Below, piece by piece: positions 20,951 to 31,380 of a DNA stretch of 60,000 bases. The notes beneath the pieces are model-generated. The model saw only the letters and a program-made list of their open reading frames with translations, had not been told where the DNA came from and searched no databases. Source of the DNA: Nematostella vectensis (taxonomy: Eukaryota; Cnidaria; Anthozoa; Actiniaria; Edwardsiidae); NCBI RefSeq assembly GCF_932526225.1, contig NC_064046.1:6561306-6621305 (forward strand), in the 5' to 3' direction. The first letter of the stretch is position 1; every line of letters begins with the position of its first letter. A program made the translations under genes and the position numbers.

Positions 20951-23087
20951 CTAAACTTTTGATTCCGTCTTTTTATATATACCTTTTATCATCGAATCAA
21001 CTGGTGACACTTTATTGATTTCGTAGCTTCCTAACTTATGGTTTTGGCTTCTGATGGGCTTCATTTTGTGGTGCATCTGTCTGTCGTCAATTAATGTCTT
21101 TTTATAGTCTTCATGCTTGATATTACTCTTGATTACATTTTTTTGATTCCCTTTGCTGTCTTTCCTCCTGATTGGTCGCTTTTCGCATAGCTATACATTT
21201 TGGATCGCAGTCCGACAAACTCGCAGATGGCGGTTCCTGCAGCCTCGTCTTTGAACTTGCCGATGACCTTCTTGTTGGTTTCGTTGAAGAATGTGGAGCT
21301 CTTTGGGTAGTCACTTTTGTCGAATCTGTCTTTGTCGTTCCAGAAATCTTGGTACACGTCTTCTGTCTCTATCTTGTAGGTCAGACTGTCTGTATTTGTG
21401 AATAGTAGCCTTGCCTTGTCTCCATACTTCTCTTTGATGTAGTTGTAGTGGAAGCCGTACATCAGTACCTTGCCGAGGTCTAGGATGCACATACCCACGT
21501 AAACCGGCTGTTTAGGGTCAGTGTCTCTTTGATTTTGTGGAAGGCCACTGAGTTCTTGTTGAATATCTTACTACTCACATAGGAGGGCTTGTTTGTCAGT
21601 TTGAGTAGTTTCTTCTCGTCAGTTACCAGTGACGTCTACGTTTTTTCGTAGGTTCTACATAGTCTTCCCGAATACGCTGTTGTTCATCAGTTTAAAGCTG
21701 TCTTTCTCGAATGAGTTTTTGGCGTTCTTGCGTTTTTTCAGTGTTGAGGTCTATATACTGGATTAGCCATGGTGATTGGTCGAACTCTAAGACTCGGTGG
21801 ACTTTAGTTACTTTTAGGCCTAGGTCTGTGTATAGCTGGAGGTTTCTCTTGGTCTTTTAAGGTTGGGATCAGTTTTGAGACTAGACCTGTTTGTATGCCG
21901 TATTTTGTTGCTATCTTGTCGCAGTACTCGGACAGCATGTCCTTTGATATGTTCACTCTCTCCGCGGCTAGTGGGTAGTCGTTGTGGAGGTCGTGAAGGC
22001 TTTTGGGGTACTCTAGGTCGACTTCTAGTATCATCTCCTTTTTAATACTCTCGCTGTACTAAACTAGGTTCAATTTTTCGATTCTCTTCTCTGTCATCCA
22101 TCTGAATCCACCAGTTGGTAGGTACTGACTCATAGCCCATCTGTACAAGTTGTTTGCATCCAAGTACGAGGGCGCCGTCTCGTCGTATGATTCCATGTAC
22201 TTATTGTTGGCCTTGCTGTATCTGTTGGCTATGTATGATATGCCACTGCGCATGCCCTTCTCGATGAATTGGAACGTCGTTTTCTATCATGAGTTCCAGT
22301 TTAATTTTGGCTCATTTTTAGCATGGCTTCCCATGATAGACCGGGGATGTGAAGTAGTTGCATGGATCTAGCTTATAGTATTCTAGGCACGTCTTCCTAA
22401 AGTTCTCAAACACGTCAGCCAGCAGTAGTATGTCAGACTCAAGGTATAGGTCGTGGGAGTCGCCCATGGTTTTAAGCTTTTAAGTCCTCTGAGATGTGTT
22501 GGTCGTACATGGTGCTATAGAAGTCCTCCTTCGCTTGTCGTTGAACCTCTCGAAGTTGTCCATGTATACTCCCTTTCTAGCCATAAGGTCGGGTCTCACC
22601 TTTAAACCTCTGAGAGGTGTATTTCAATGACTTCCTAGGTAGGTTGCCTACCAATTTCTCTAAGCTGGAGTTCATGACCTGGAAGCTGTCTATAAAGGTG
22701 AGGTGGTTGCCAAGCACGAAGGTCATGTACTTCTCCATGTTGTTCGGTATAGCGTTGATGTTTATTTGCTTCTCCTCACCCTTACTGTTCACGTATGTGT
22801 GCTTCTTGACTATGGCTCCAATCTCTTGCATTATGAAATGGCTGTCGTAGCCTCTTAGGTTGTGAAATATGACGGGTATCTTTATCTCTTCAGGATTAAG
22901 TTTCAGGTTACACTCTCGGTGCGCCGAGCCTCTGTACTTACCCAGTTATGTGGCAGTGGTCTCGGACTCGAGTGTCCTTCTTAGTGTATTCCTTGTTGCA
23001 TATGTGGCACTCTTGGGCTTATTGGAACCGATCCTCATCATGCCTCGACATCGTAAGTGTGACTGCCTTAGCTAGCAGTTAGTCTCG
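20951..23087 (-). pseudogene. Polinton protein-primed DNA polymerase B, decayed
   Basis: Family B polymerase of the Polinton type, which replicates the element's linear DNA. Pieces are in several frames. They run from a Cys/His cluster before the exonuclease (CHICNKEY, DHCHITG, near 22950-23020), through exonuclease-domain FHNLRGYDSHFIMQEIG (22840-22880) and IDSFQVMNSSLEKLVGNL. Next come polymerase motif A region SYLDANNLYRWAMSQYLPTG (22120-22180), VDLEYPKSLHDLHNDYPL, and palm motif C read as NTDSL (about 21390), to the C-terminal piece near 20960-21110. Breaks include several frameshifts, at least one stop near 21660, an Asn in place of the first catalytic Asp of motif C, and an Arg in the normally Gly position of motif A region. 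The upstream part is missing or displaced by the insert at 23101-23803. Confidence 0.85.
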
Positions 23088-23100
23088 ATAAACTCTAGCT

Positions 23101-23803
23101 TGTGACAGCACACTGTCTATTGATGCAAGTTAGCGCGATTCGGGTTGATTTAAAAACGATTTATTATGTACACGGAATCACACAAATAATCAAATGTTGA
23201 ATAGTAGATAATATGACTGGTAAGATATAAAACCCGCGATTCGGGTCGCAATACCGAAATCGGAAAGTAGCAAGTTTGCACTAGGCAATGTTCGTGGGTA
23301 GCAATGTTCTTAGTCCGCAGACTTTTGGTGTAGAGTTGATGAGTTAGTAGATTGTGCAGAATTGTAGGATTGTAGAATTTGTAGGTTCGAACTGAAAAAG
23401 GATGGTTAAATACAATTGTGGATTCTACTTCAAGGTACTAAGATACTAAGATGATTATAGCATAGAATAATATGATATATCTTGCGTTTGCAAGTGACAT
23501 AGCGTTTGCAAGTGACATAGGGAAGGCATATATTTAAAATAAGGAGATATTCTGCTCCGTTGCAGAGTTCATGTGTGTCACGTGCATACGCGCACAACTT
23601 AAAGTACTAAAGCATTATCACTTCGGGAAGGGTTTACAATATCGGGGTGTAAACGGTAACAATAACGCATAGAGCCTAAATTGTTACATGAAGTAGTGTT
23701 GCACTGGACGTTTAGATATATAGGCTTAATTCGAGGTTTAAGCAATAATAATCTTGTAGACATAAAACGTGAAATGATAGTCAAATTATGACAGTTCACA
23801 ACA
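23101..23803 (-). mobile_element. Possible solo LTR inside the polymerase gene
   Basis: A 703-bp stretch without coding potential interrupts the Polinton coding region. On the minus strand it begins tgttgtgaactgtcataatt and ends gtgctgtcaca, the TG...CA pattern of an LTR. I could not see a target-site duplication, so the call is tentative. Confidence 0.35.
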
Positions 23804-24675
23804 CTTCAAAAAGACTAGAAAATAATAAAGAGGTTAACTTACTTTGGTTTATGCTTGCACCACGAAACGAAAACATTTTTATTTACCTCAATCCCATTTC
23901 TCCATGTTAGATTCATGCGAGTCCATTTATCAACCTATGCTACTTCATCGACAAGTACCTCTAAAGTTGAGTCATCATCTTTCAGTTTCCCATTCAGCGT
24001 TGAAAACAACACTTCCAATTCCATTCGTAAATCGTAGTATAATGTCAAGGTTTTTTTTTTAATGCTTTCGCCTTTTACAAGTTCAGAATCAACTTCCTTA
24101 CGGCTCGAGTTCACCATAGAAGACTAAACTTCTACATAAACTTCTAAATACAGTTGTGTATTTTCACAGTGTTTTATAGTATTATAAAAAGCTTTGGCTG
24201 TGTCTCCTTTTCACTAGATGAGCCTTCAACGATCGGTTCGCCATGCGCTCTGATAGTGATATGGCGGAAACTCGCATCCACCTTCCTCAAAAACCATCTC
24301 AAACTCCTTTTTGTCTTCTTCTGTTGAACTCTTGATTGTTACTGGGGTCTGTGAGCTCTAAGCCTCTTGGCCTGATACTTTCGATCGACGACGCCATTAT
24401 TCAACTGAGTTCTGGCGCTTTGATTTCGGATCTGCTATATCATTTAACACGCCGTACCATGGTTGTGAAATCACCACAGGCCCCCTAACGGTCCAAATTC
24501 GACCCCAGTCTGTGAGACATTTTCTTTCGACGAAAATTAAAAAAAAAATTCAAAAACGAACAAAAATGAAGCGCCTTTTTATTCAGGCTTGCTACTTAAC
24601 CTTTAGACTTATGTTTCAGCAAAAAAAAGTTTTCGTTTCAGACCTAGTTTAAGGTCTCTCTCATTCATATCTATA
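23804..24675 (-). other. Polinton region without recognised gene
   Basis: A 60-codon minus-strand ORF at 23935-24117 is rich in Glu, Lys and Leu and could be a coiled-coil fragment. The rest (24118-24675) shows no domain I recognise, although the normal Polinton content suggests that decayed coding sequence, possibly the protease, lay here. Confidence 0.4.
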
Positions 24676-24699
24676 TTAGGGTTGGATTTTTTCTGTGAG

Positions 24700-24916
24700 T
24701 CGCTCATATATACTATACCATATACTTAGTGTTGAACGCACTTTCCTTAAATCCGTGTGGTTCGTGGCGAACCCGTCGGATTGTATGCTTCTATATGTTT
24801 TTAGTTTTTCTAGAATGTCTATGGTGCTTCTTCGAATTGATGTGGTTAGTCTTTCCAGCCAACGTGTAGTTCTTGCCGTTCCCATACGCTGGACAGTACC
24901 ACTCCTTGTTTAGCAT
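24700..24916 (-). pseudogene. Zinc-finger-like Polinton fragment
   Basis: From an ATG at 24916 the minus strand reads MLNKEWYCPAYGNGK, then a LAGKTNH block followed by a second His, resembling one C2H2 finger with the second Cys lost. It soon runs out of frame. Function unknown; a DNA-binding accessory protein is a guess. Confidence 0.3.
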
Positions 24917-25030
24917 GTACTTGGTCTTTGACCTTCTTATAGATTTTTTCTTTCCTCGACAGTTGGGTACACAGGGGGGCGCCCTCGTCCTCTCTTGACT
25001 TCCATATATACTACTACTATACCTTTTTTT

Positions 25031-25673
25031 CTATAAATGTCTGTGGATGTACCTCAGGTGGTTCCCCAGAGTGTCTGCAGACTTGAACCTCCTAGAGCAG
25101 CGCGCGCACTGGACTCTCACCCCATCGAAGTACTTAACGAGCTCTTCTATAATCTCATCGTAGTCGTTACTTGCCAGCACCTTGTAGTTGTTGTCCTTAT
25201 ATCTGTGTAGCATCACCTGTCGGTCGTCCGATAGCCTACCGCTCCCCTTGGGGCTCTTAAACTCGATCGCAAAGCCTGAGTAGTCCTTATGCAGATTCTG
25301 GATTATCAAGTCTGGTGAGCCCTTCTGATAGCCCATACTTTATGATCTTATTCACATATCGCTGCTCACTTGGTTCTCACCCAGTGATGCACTTAAGATG
25401 GCTCTCGAATGGCGGTTCGTGATGAAGTTGACGACCTTCTTATGCAGATCATATTCAGTTTCAATGCTGAAAGTGAGTATCTGGTATTTTTGTACCCTAC
25501 CATCCTACCATCACGCCGCGCGTGAATCCTATCTTTCTGCTGTTCCGCCGTCAGCATAAGCGTGTCTCTCAGGAGGGCACTGCATCAGCTGCCCTCGTAG
25601 AGCAGTTCACGCCTCAGTTCCATAAGGTTTTCGTCGGGTAAGGTGAGCTTCACTAAAGTGTTCACTGGAGTAT
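25031..25673 (-). pseudogene. VRR-NUC-like nuclease with C-terminal C2H2 finger
   Basis: The intact C-terminal frame (25031-25336) reads MGYQKGSPDLIIQNLHKDYS, then AIEFKSPKGSGRL. This is the PD...ExK pattern of VRR-NUC/PD-(D/E)XK nucleases, with Asp in SPDL and Glu/Lys in EFK. It ends with a C2H2 finger (CARCSRRF...HLRYIH). Upstream, the sequence to about 25670 continues the protein in other frames (an ILSASLGENQVSSD segment near 25370). A stop near 25585 and frameshifts show it is dead. Such nucleases are known in some Polintons and adintovirus-like elements; a role in processing replication intermediates is inferred. Confidence 0.65.
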
Positions 25674-26325
25674 TTATAGTGCGTTTAAATCCCTGAATGG
25701 CATCCAACTGTTAAATTCGTCACTGTACCCCTTCCACTTCACCAAAGCTTTCTTCTTTTTATGATCCCTCCGAATGGCTTTATCGATGCGGAAAACATCC
25801 TGCTTGGCTTTTAGTATTTCATATTCGTAGAAACTACCTTTATGTCTTCATTATTTAGATCCTTAATTTTGTAAGTGATTGGATTAGTGTATTGTATTTT
25901 ATCAACTATAAAAACCTTCTCAGTCCAATTCGATGTGTAGCCCTTGTCGAACACATTTCGTTTATATTTACTTATCCTAACCTTATCACCTATTTTAAAT
26001 ATAGGCTTTTGTTTTGGTGTCTCCATGTTACCGTATAGACTGAAATATACTATACCTTCATTCTTCTTTTTGCTAGCTTCTACGGGCGTCATCTTAATGC
26101 TTGAGGGTTCAAAATCTTAGGTAGCATCTCTAAATATTGCGTATTACCCTGAACAGTAAACTTTCTCCACATTTTAGTTTTAATTGTTCTATTCCATCGT
26201 TCGCAAACACTGCTCTTTTCTTCATTCTCAGTCGAATACATTTGTTTACCATTTTTTTCTAGTAGGTCTTTTAGATGTCTGTTATAAAATTCTTTACCTT
26301 TATCGACCTATAGACACTCTGGTTT
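25674..26325 (-). pseudogene. Polinton integrase, 3' part with chromodomain
   Basis: Retrovirus-like integrase that inserts the element. Read from high to low coordinates: DKGKEFYNRHLKDLLEKNG and TENEEKSSVCERWNRTIKT, which carry the last part of the catalytic core with its Glu. These are followed by FKIGDKVRISKYKR (SH3-like domain) and, in another frame, a chromodomain (KKKKALVKWKGYSDEFNSW) ending at TAA 25674-25676. A stop near 26308, a stop near 26095 and frameshifts break it. Everything upstream of DKGKEF (the zinc-binding domain and the first catalytic Asp) is absent. Confidence 0.85.
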
Positions 26326-26329
26326 TCTT

Positions 26330-26741
26330 CCTTCCTTGAGAATTTCGGGACACTGAATAGCCCAGAGGCAGTCTTTGGTAAGGCCTTATTGCCACCCCAA
26401 CTAGCTAATCCACTAAGAGCGCCCGTGGCCAATGGCGCGACGGCCTTAGATAGGTATGGTAGTGCTGCTGACCCAAGGCGGGCAAGTGCTGGCAATTGAG
26501 CGCCCAAGAATCCACCTTCCTGATTTCTAATCTGAGTCTGACTGATTTTTATGTCAGTTCCTGTCCTATTCCGTTTCGACTTCTCAACTCGATTAATCTG
26601 GCTTTTTGTCAACAGCACAGTATCTGAGCTTGACAGTTGGCTATGCTTTAGTCGGAGAGTTATTGGCGCTTTCTTATATGACTTGAGCAACTTCTCCTTT
26701 TGACCTGAAGTCAATCTTACATTGTATTTGACATACGACAT
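26330..26741 (-). pseudogene. Polinton small capsid-associated-type protein, 3' truncated
   Basis: Starts MSYVKYNVRLTSGQKEKLLK, a start shared by many cnidarian Polinton proteins. It has a QTQIRNQEGGFLGAQLPALA motif and then an Ala/Gly/Leu-rich hydrophobic segment (about residues 78-115) that could insert in membranes. Such proteins have been compared with small adenovirus core or membrane-lytic proteins; that link is inference. The frame runs at about 26330 into out-of-frame integrase sequence, so its end has been lost by deletion. Confidence 0.6.
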
Positions 26742-26759
26742 CTATACTAATACGTTATA

Positions 26760-27923
26760 CAAAAACAGCTTCCCATTAGACTGTGTTAGCTCGATATCCT
26801 GTTCGTTTGCTTAATCTATATTTGAATGTCAACTTGGTGGTATCATCTTTAATATCAGCCTTCTGGTTCCTCAAGTCGAAGTAAATGAATGGGAAAATGC
26901 TGCCGAAATTGGTTCTAGTTAGTAGGGTTCTTCCTTTGTAGTCATTAATGGAATTGACGTATCCTAAGACGTCTCGGAACACTCTAGACATCTCAAAACT
27001 AACCTGGTACTCACTCTCTGGATACTGGTTACCAGTCCCTACCTCTAGATGACAACTCGTTAGCGTCCTATTGTTAGCCACCGAAAATGTGTTATATAGG
27101 AATGGATGTACTGTTTGAGAATTCTCATTGGCGTCATTGGATATCCACACGAAAACATGTCTAGGACGATTGATTCCACTGGTTATCTTGAAGCTCCCTG
27201 TTTGGGCTCTTCTGAGTTTGACCGCTCGACCATCTCCCTTAGGTAAGTCTACTAATGGGGAGCTAAATATTTACTCATACAAATGCTCTCACCCCCTGAG
27301 TTGAAGATGATTCGTGGCACCAACAGTTTGAATCTAGTTATAACGATTCGGCAATCATCTCCCGCTTGCCATATGAGAGTCGCGTCACTATTTCGAGTGA
27401 TCTGTATCTCAACCTTTGTGTTAGGCATAAGTTTGTCTTTGAACGCTTCGAAAAAGAGTATCTATTGAGAGGTATTTCAGCGTTAACAGTTGTAGATGTC
27501 CCGAGCAAACCCTTTCGAGCAGCAAAGCCCTTATTATAAGTAGCTTCGGCCGGCCTCTCCTCAGCAGATCTACTAGTGTCTAGAAATTAAAATTCGTTTG
27601 TTTCAGTCGTTTTAGCATATGAAGTGTATACTCAAATAGGTTCTTGATATTAACGGTGTGATCCGCCTGTGTGTTGTCGTTTAATCAGTGAATGACTACC
27701 ATTTACAATGCCATTGTGATCGTCCACAGCGATGTTTCCACCATTCGCTAGCAATTGGACTTGAAATAAACCTCAAAACGGGCGTTGTACCAATCGAGAG
27801 GCGCACAATACGATACCCTGTGAGAGTTTGGTGCGCGTTGTTCGCGACGCTTGAAACTAGTGGAGTTTCTAAATCAAACGATATGTCTTCATAGCGTTGT
27901 ACGTACTTCGGATTTCTATACAA
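26760..27923 (-). pseudogene. Polinton major capsid protein (double jelly roll), decayed
   Basis: The C-terminal frame (26776-27150) reads WISNDANENSQTVHPFLYNT, then FEMSRVFRDVLGYVNSINDY and LTRTNFGSIFPFIYFDL, recognisable as the Polinton hexon-like capsid protein. The probable N terminus is at 27923 (MYRNPKYVQRYEDISFDLET). Between them several frames alternate (breaks around 27150-27290 and 27480-27700). The total of about 1.16 kb is somewhat short for the family, so internal deletions are likely. It lies directly upstream of the small protein at 26741, as in other elements. Confidence 0.75.
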
Positions 27924-27949
27924 AATATATAATAAGGTTAGATAATACC

Positions 27950-28294
27950 TTACACTCTCAACCTTTGTACCCTTCCAGATCCACGCTGGACACGTTCGTC
28001 GATCTCAGAGTCTGTTAACGGAGCATCTTTGGTTGGTGTTGGGCTAATAGTGGGTTGGGCACCCTTTTTGTTCTTCTGTGAGAGCTTGACGATCTGATCC
28101 CCTGCTCTATACCCAGCGTAATCGCCAGTTTTGCTTATAGCGGTTGAGACTGCTTTACTCGTCGCATCCTTTACAGCCTTCTTTGCTGTCTTTCCAAATA
28201 CCTTACGGCCGAGATTAGTTATCGAGTCAATGACGCCCCCGCCGTAGATATGCTTCAACACATATCTACCCACATCGGGGTCATATCTCCTCAT
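27950..28294 (-). CDS. Polinton membrane-active-type minor protein, open frame
   Basis: Intact 114-codon frame starting MRRYDPDVGRYVLKHIYGGG, followed by a Gly/Ile N-terminal segment, Ala/Lys-rich amphipathic stretches and a basic, Pro/Thr-rich tail. The position between major capsid and penton genes and the composition recall the minor capsid or membrane-lytic proteins of adenovirus-like systems (pVI-like). This is inference from context. It is one of three Polinton frames still uninterrupted. Confidence 0.6.
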   Translation of the reverse strand: MRRYDPDVGRYVLKHIYGGGVIDSITNLGRKVFGKTAKKAVKDATSKAVSTAISKTGDYAGYRAGDQIVKLSQKNKKGAQPTISPTPTKDAPLTDSEIDERVQRGSGRVQRLRV

Positions 28295-28323
28295 GTTGAT
28301 AACTCATATACAATTAGGTTAGA

Positions 28324-29093
28324 CTAATATATCGACCTCAGGATTAGAGTCATGTGCCATTCGATACTGTTGAGATTGATAGGACGACCGATAGAATCCA
28401 CCACGTAGAATCTAATACTGCTAATCAAATTGGCAGCCACGTTGTTTAACAGCGCTCTGGTTGGTTGGACTGAGAACGGGTAGCTCCGACTCAAGTTGTC
28501 TGTCGGTATGACAAATAGCGTGTTACTAGCGCGACCTCCTACAATGCTGTCGGTTATGAGATCAGTGTTGATGTGGAGCGTGTCGATGCTGTTCGTGATG
28601 TTGAGTAATTTAGATCCATACTCAGTCTTCGAGATGACTTTTCAGTGAGTTCGCCGAATTTTGTCCCCCTCATGTCCAGCTCATATTTATCGCCGACTAT
28701 GACGACGACTTTGTAGGTAGTGAGGACGAATACGGTGTCGATATAGAATTTGTCTTTCCCATCAGCAGCCCCTACATGACCGTTCGATTTCATATCCTGA
28801 TGTAGAAAATCGTTCAGATCATGGTATGAGTACATCCCACTCGAAAAGGTGACGGTTGTCCAAGTCGCCCCATCATCATGTGAGTACTTGACACTATCGT
28901 TCCCATATTCGGGATTGATGTTATGCCAGCTGTAGGGCATCGATATCTTGTCGACGGCGATCTCGTGTCTGGCGTCGTTAGAAAGCCGTAATGACGGGTT
29001 CATTTTGATAGTGAAATCATCGGGTCGGTTGACGCCACGTGCCTCGCGATCACGGGATGAGATGTACACAGCTCTCTCTACAATATTTTCCAT
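28324..29093 (-). pseudogene. Polinton penton (single jelly roll) protein, frameshifted
   Basis: Starts MENIVERAVYISSRDREARG. It contains ISMPYSWHNINPEYGNDSVK and FSSGMYSYHDLNDFLHQDM, features of the Polinton minor capsid protein that forms vertices. The first frame is lost near 28636-28642. The remaining third continues in another frame (ITDSIVGGRASNTLFVIPTD, then IEWHMTLILRSIY) to TAG at 28324-28326. One indel therefore separates two otherwise open parts. Confidence 0.78.
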
Positions 29094-30145
29094 CTATACA
29101 AGATAGTTAGACAAAAGCTTTCCAAGTTGGTCGTTCGAGATAACACCCAATCTCCTTAGGACATGAGCGACTTCGGAGAACTCACCCTTGACTGAGTCGT
29201 TACCCGCTTGAATCGAACCACCCAGTAATTCCAACCTAGATAGAAGGTCTTTGGGGTCGTTGTAGTACACCACACCTGAACCAATTTTTGAATACTTCTT
29301 TGAGGTTCTATGTATTGGGAGCTCACCCAGCTCATTCAACTCGTTGAATACCATTCTAGAGAGGTCGCTGTATTTTTTACTACTTTTGAAACGCTTTGTG
29401 ATTATGTATATCGTATCGAGGTCGACTCTTTTGTCATACACCTTCTGACCGTCCTTATGGGCTATCAGTCTGAGGTTACCCATAAGCTTCGGCACGTCTA
29501 TCTTTAAAGTCCCGTATCGCCCATTCTGTGATATCTTATACGCATTCCGTTTTGGTTGGTTATACAATCCTTTCCCTGACTTAGCCATCTTCTCCCCCTC
29601 CCCAAAACTCCCTAACCTATCCCTATACCTCTTTTTCACATCAATCCTTCTAGTGAAGCGACTTATCACATCAGCATGTTTCTTCTTAGACTTCTTAGTA
29701 ACAGAGAGACGCCCCTTCTTCTTCCCCAGATCCTGGTTCAGTTTACTTCTTTTACCTAACATCTTACTAACTGTTGTATCATCACGCATCTGCCTATCCC
29801 ACACTACACTTGGTAAAGGAAGCCCAGCGTCACTCAGAATCTTCCTATCATCGTCGGTGAAGTCATTGCCCACATCTACATTCACCTCTTTGGGGGCGGC
29901 CTCGCTCCCATCGGTGATAGCCGGCCTCTCTGGATACACTATTGGTCTATTCATAGAGTCTATATACTTCTCTCTAAGATCGCTTATCTCCTTATCCTCC
30001 TTCTCAACCAAGGGCTTGAACTCCTCTTTTTGGCCCTCATACTCATCCTGCTTGATACGTCCTTAATGACCTCATGGACGACCTTAACCATCTTCCCAGC
30101 TTCAATCTTTGGGATAATATGCTTCTTCGCATTGGCAATGTCCAT
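29094..30145 (-). pseudogene. Conserved Polinton protein of unknown function, one frameshift
   Basis: The open part 29094-30011 encodes 305 residues: an acidic N-terminal third, a very basic middle (KKKGRLSVTKKSKKKHADVI, RFTRRIDVKKRYRDR), and a C-terminal domain with SGVVYYNDPKDLLSRLELLG and QAGNDSVKGEFSEVAHVL. An upstream start at 30145 (MDIANAKKHIIPKIEAGKMV) leads into the same protein after a frame change near 30040-30060. I recognise the C-terminal pattern as common in cnidarian Polintons but know no function. The Lys/Arg-rich middle suggests DNA binding or genome packing. It is divergently transcribed from the ATPase gene. Confidence 0.65.
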
Positions 30146-30219
30146 ATACATATACGTTGCATAAATTTATCTGAACTTATCCCAACTTATCTCAAATTAT
30201 CTACGGTACTTGTATACGA
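30146..30219. promoter_or_regulatory. Divergent intergenic region, likely two-way promoter
   Basis: Only 74 bp separate the opposing start codons at 30145 (minus) and 30220 (plus). It is AT-rich with repeated aacttatc/aaattatc words (cttatcccaacttatctcaa). Confidence 0.4.
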
Positions 30220-30847
30220 ATGGACATCCCTAATACGACTCTAACACTGGAGCGAACAAAAAGTACAAGCAGCTCTGCAAATTCATGCCTAGCGAAACTT
30301 CCGACTTTTGATATCAGGCCCTTCAGGGTTGGGAAAGTCAAACTGCCTCATCCATATGGTAGTGATACCCCTCATCCACTTCGACAAGATCTAACTGTAC
30401 GCCAAGAACCTAGAGCAGTTGAAATACCAAGACCTCATCCACACATTTAGCGACATCAGTCCCAAATTGGTTACAGCGTTATCGAGTGTAGTAGTGACGA
30501 CGTCATCCCCGTGGGGGAGCTAGATGATGAGACAAAAAATAATCATTTTCGACGACTTCGTATGTGAAAAGAACCAGGCACCAATCATCGATTACTTTAT
30601 TCGAGGTCGGCATAAGAACTGCAGCGTAATATACCTAAGTCAATCATACTATAAGACACCAAAGGACGTCAGGTTAAATTGTAGTCACTTTTGTGTATAC
30701 GACTTCCCATCTACAAACGAAAGAGGACTGATCACTCGTGAGCTTGGGGTTAGCAAGGAACAATACAGTAAATCAGTGAGTAAACCATACTCATTCTTGT
30801 ATGTGAGTAAACCAGACAAGAAGATAGCCAGAAACTTCTACGGCTGA
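30220..30847 (+). pseudogene. Polinton packaging ATPase (FtsK/HerA-A32 type), broken
   Basis: The final frame (30524-30847) reads MMRQKIIIFDDFVCEKNQ with the Walker B IIIFDDF, then IRGRHKNCSVIYLSQSYYKT, typical of genome-packaging ATPases. Upstream (30220-30523) the protein continues as LAKLPTFDIRPFRVGK and, in frames broken by stops at about 30392 and 30520, LYAKNLEQLKYQDLIHTFSD. The P-loop region is shortened (FRVGKSN where a full GxxxxGKS/T loop is expected), so nucleotide binding is probably lost even apart from the stops. Confidence 0.75.
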
Positions 30848-30870
30848 GTTTAGTATAACGTATTACTATA

Positions 30871-31380
30871 ATGGGAATATTCAATGCACAAGATTTGAAT
30901 CTTGGTGTCCAAGGCCCTCGGGGCAAGCAAGGGCCGCCAGGTGCACCTGGTAGGGACGGGAGCTCAGGAAGTAACAAACCCATCGTCGTCGGTCAGGTTG
31001 ATACAGATGTTTGGAGTTTGAGTGGCGCCATCAATATAGGCTTTGACATGACAAAATGTGATCTCGTCATCTTCACTTTCAAATGGGTTAAGTCGATAAA
31101 CTCAGTATCAGAGACACGATATGCAAACCGGACGGCAACGGTCAAATTAGTCGGTCAAACACCAGAGTTCTATAGCGATGTTAAGCAGGCACAAAACCCT
31201 AGTTACAAGATCAAACTGGAGGTCACATCCACCACAAGCCTAGAGATTAAAGAGAACAACCTGAGCCAAGACAATAGACTGATTAAGGTGCAAGGGCTTA
31301 AATTCGGCGAGGTTGGTATCCCACTGACAGGTCAAAAGATAGAGTACTACGACTACGACACTACCATATCAAGCGGTTAA
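30871..31380 (+). CDS. Collagen-like Polinton protein 1, open frame
   Basis: 169 codons. After a short lead (MGIFNAQDLNLGV) come seven to eight Gly-X-Y triplets (QGPRGKQGPPGAPGRDGSSG), then a 130-residue region with alternating hydrophobic residues suggesting a beta-rich head (VDTDVWSLSGAINIGFDMTK, ITF-type strands, YYDYDTTISS at the end). Collagen-stalk plus beta-head resembles trimeric fibre or attachment proteins of viruses and phages; a role in virion surface or spread is inference. First of three adjacent related genes. Confidence 0.65.
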   Translation: MGIFNAQDLNLGVQGPRGKQGPPGAPGRDGSSGSNKPIVVGQVDTDVWSLSGAINIGFDMTKCDLVIFTFKWVKSINSVSETRYANRTATVKLVGQTPEFYSDVKQAQNPSYKIKLEVTSTTSLEIKENNLSQDNRLIKVQGLKFGEVGIPLTGQKIEYYDYDTTISSG

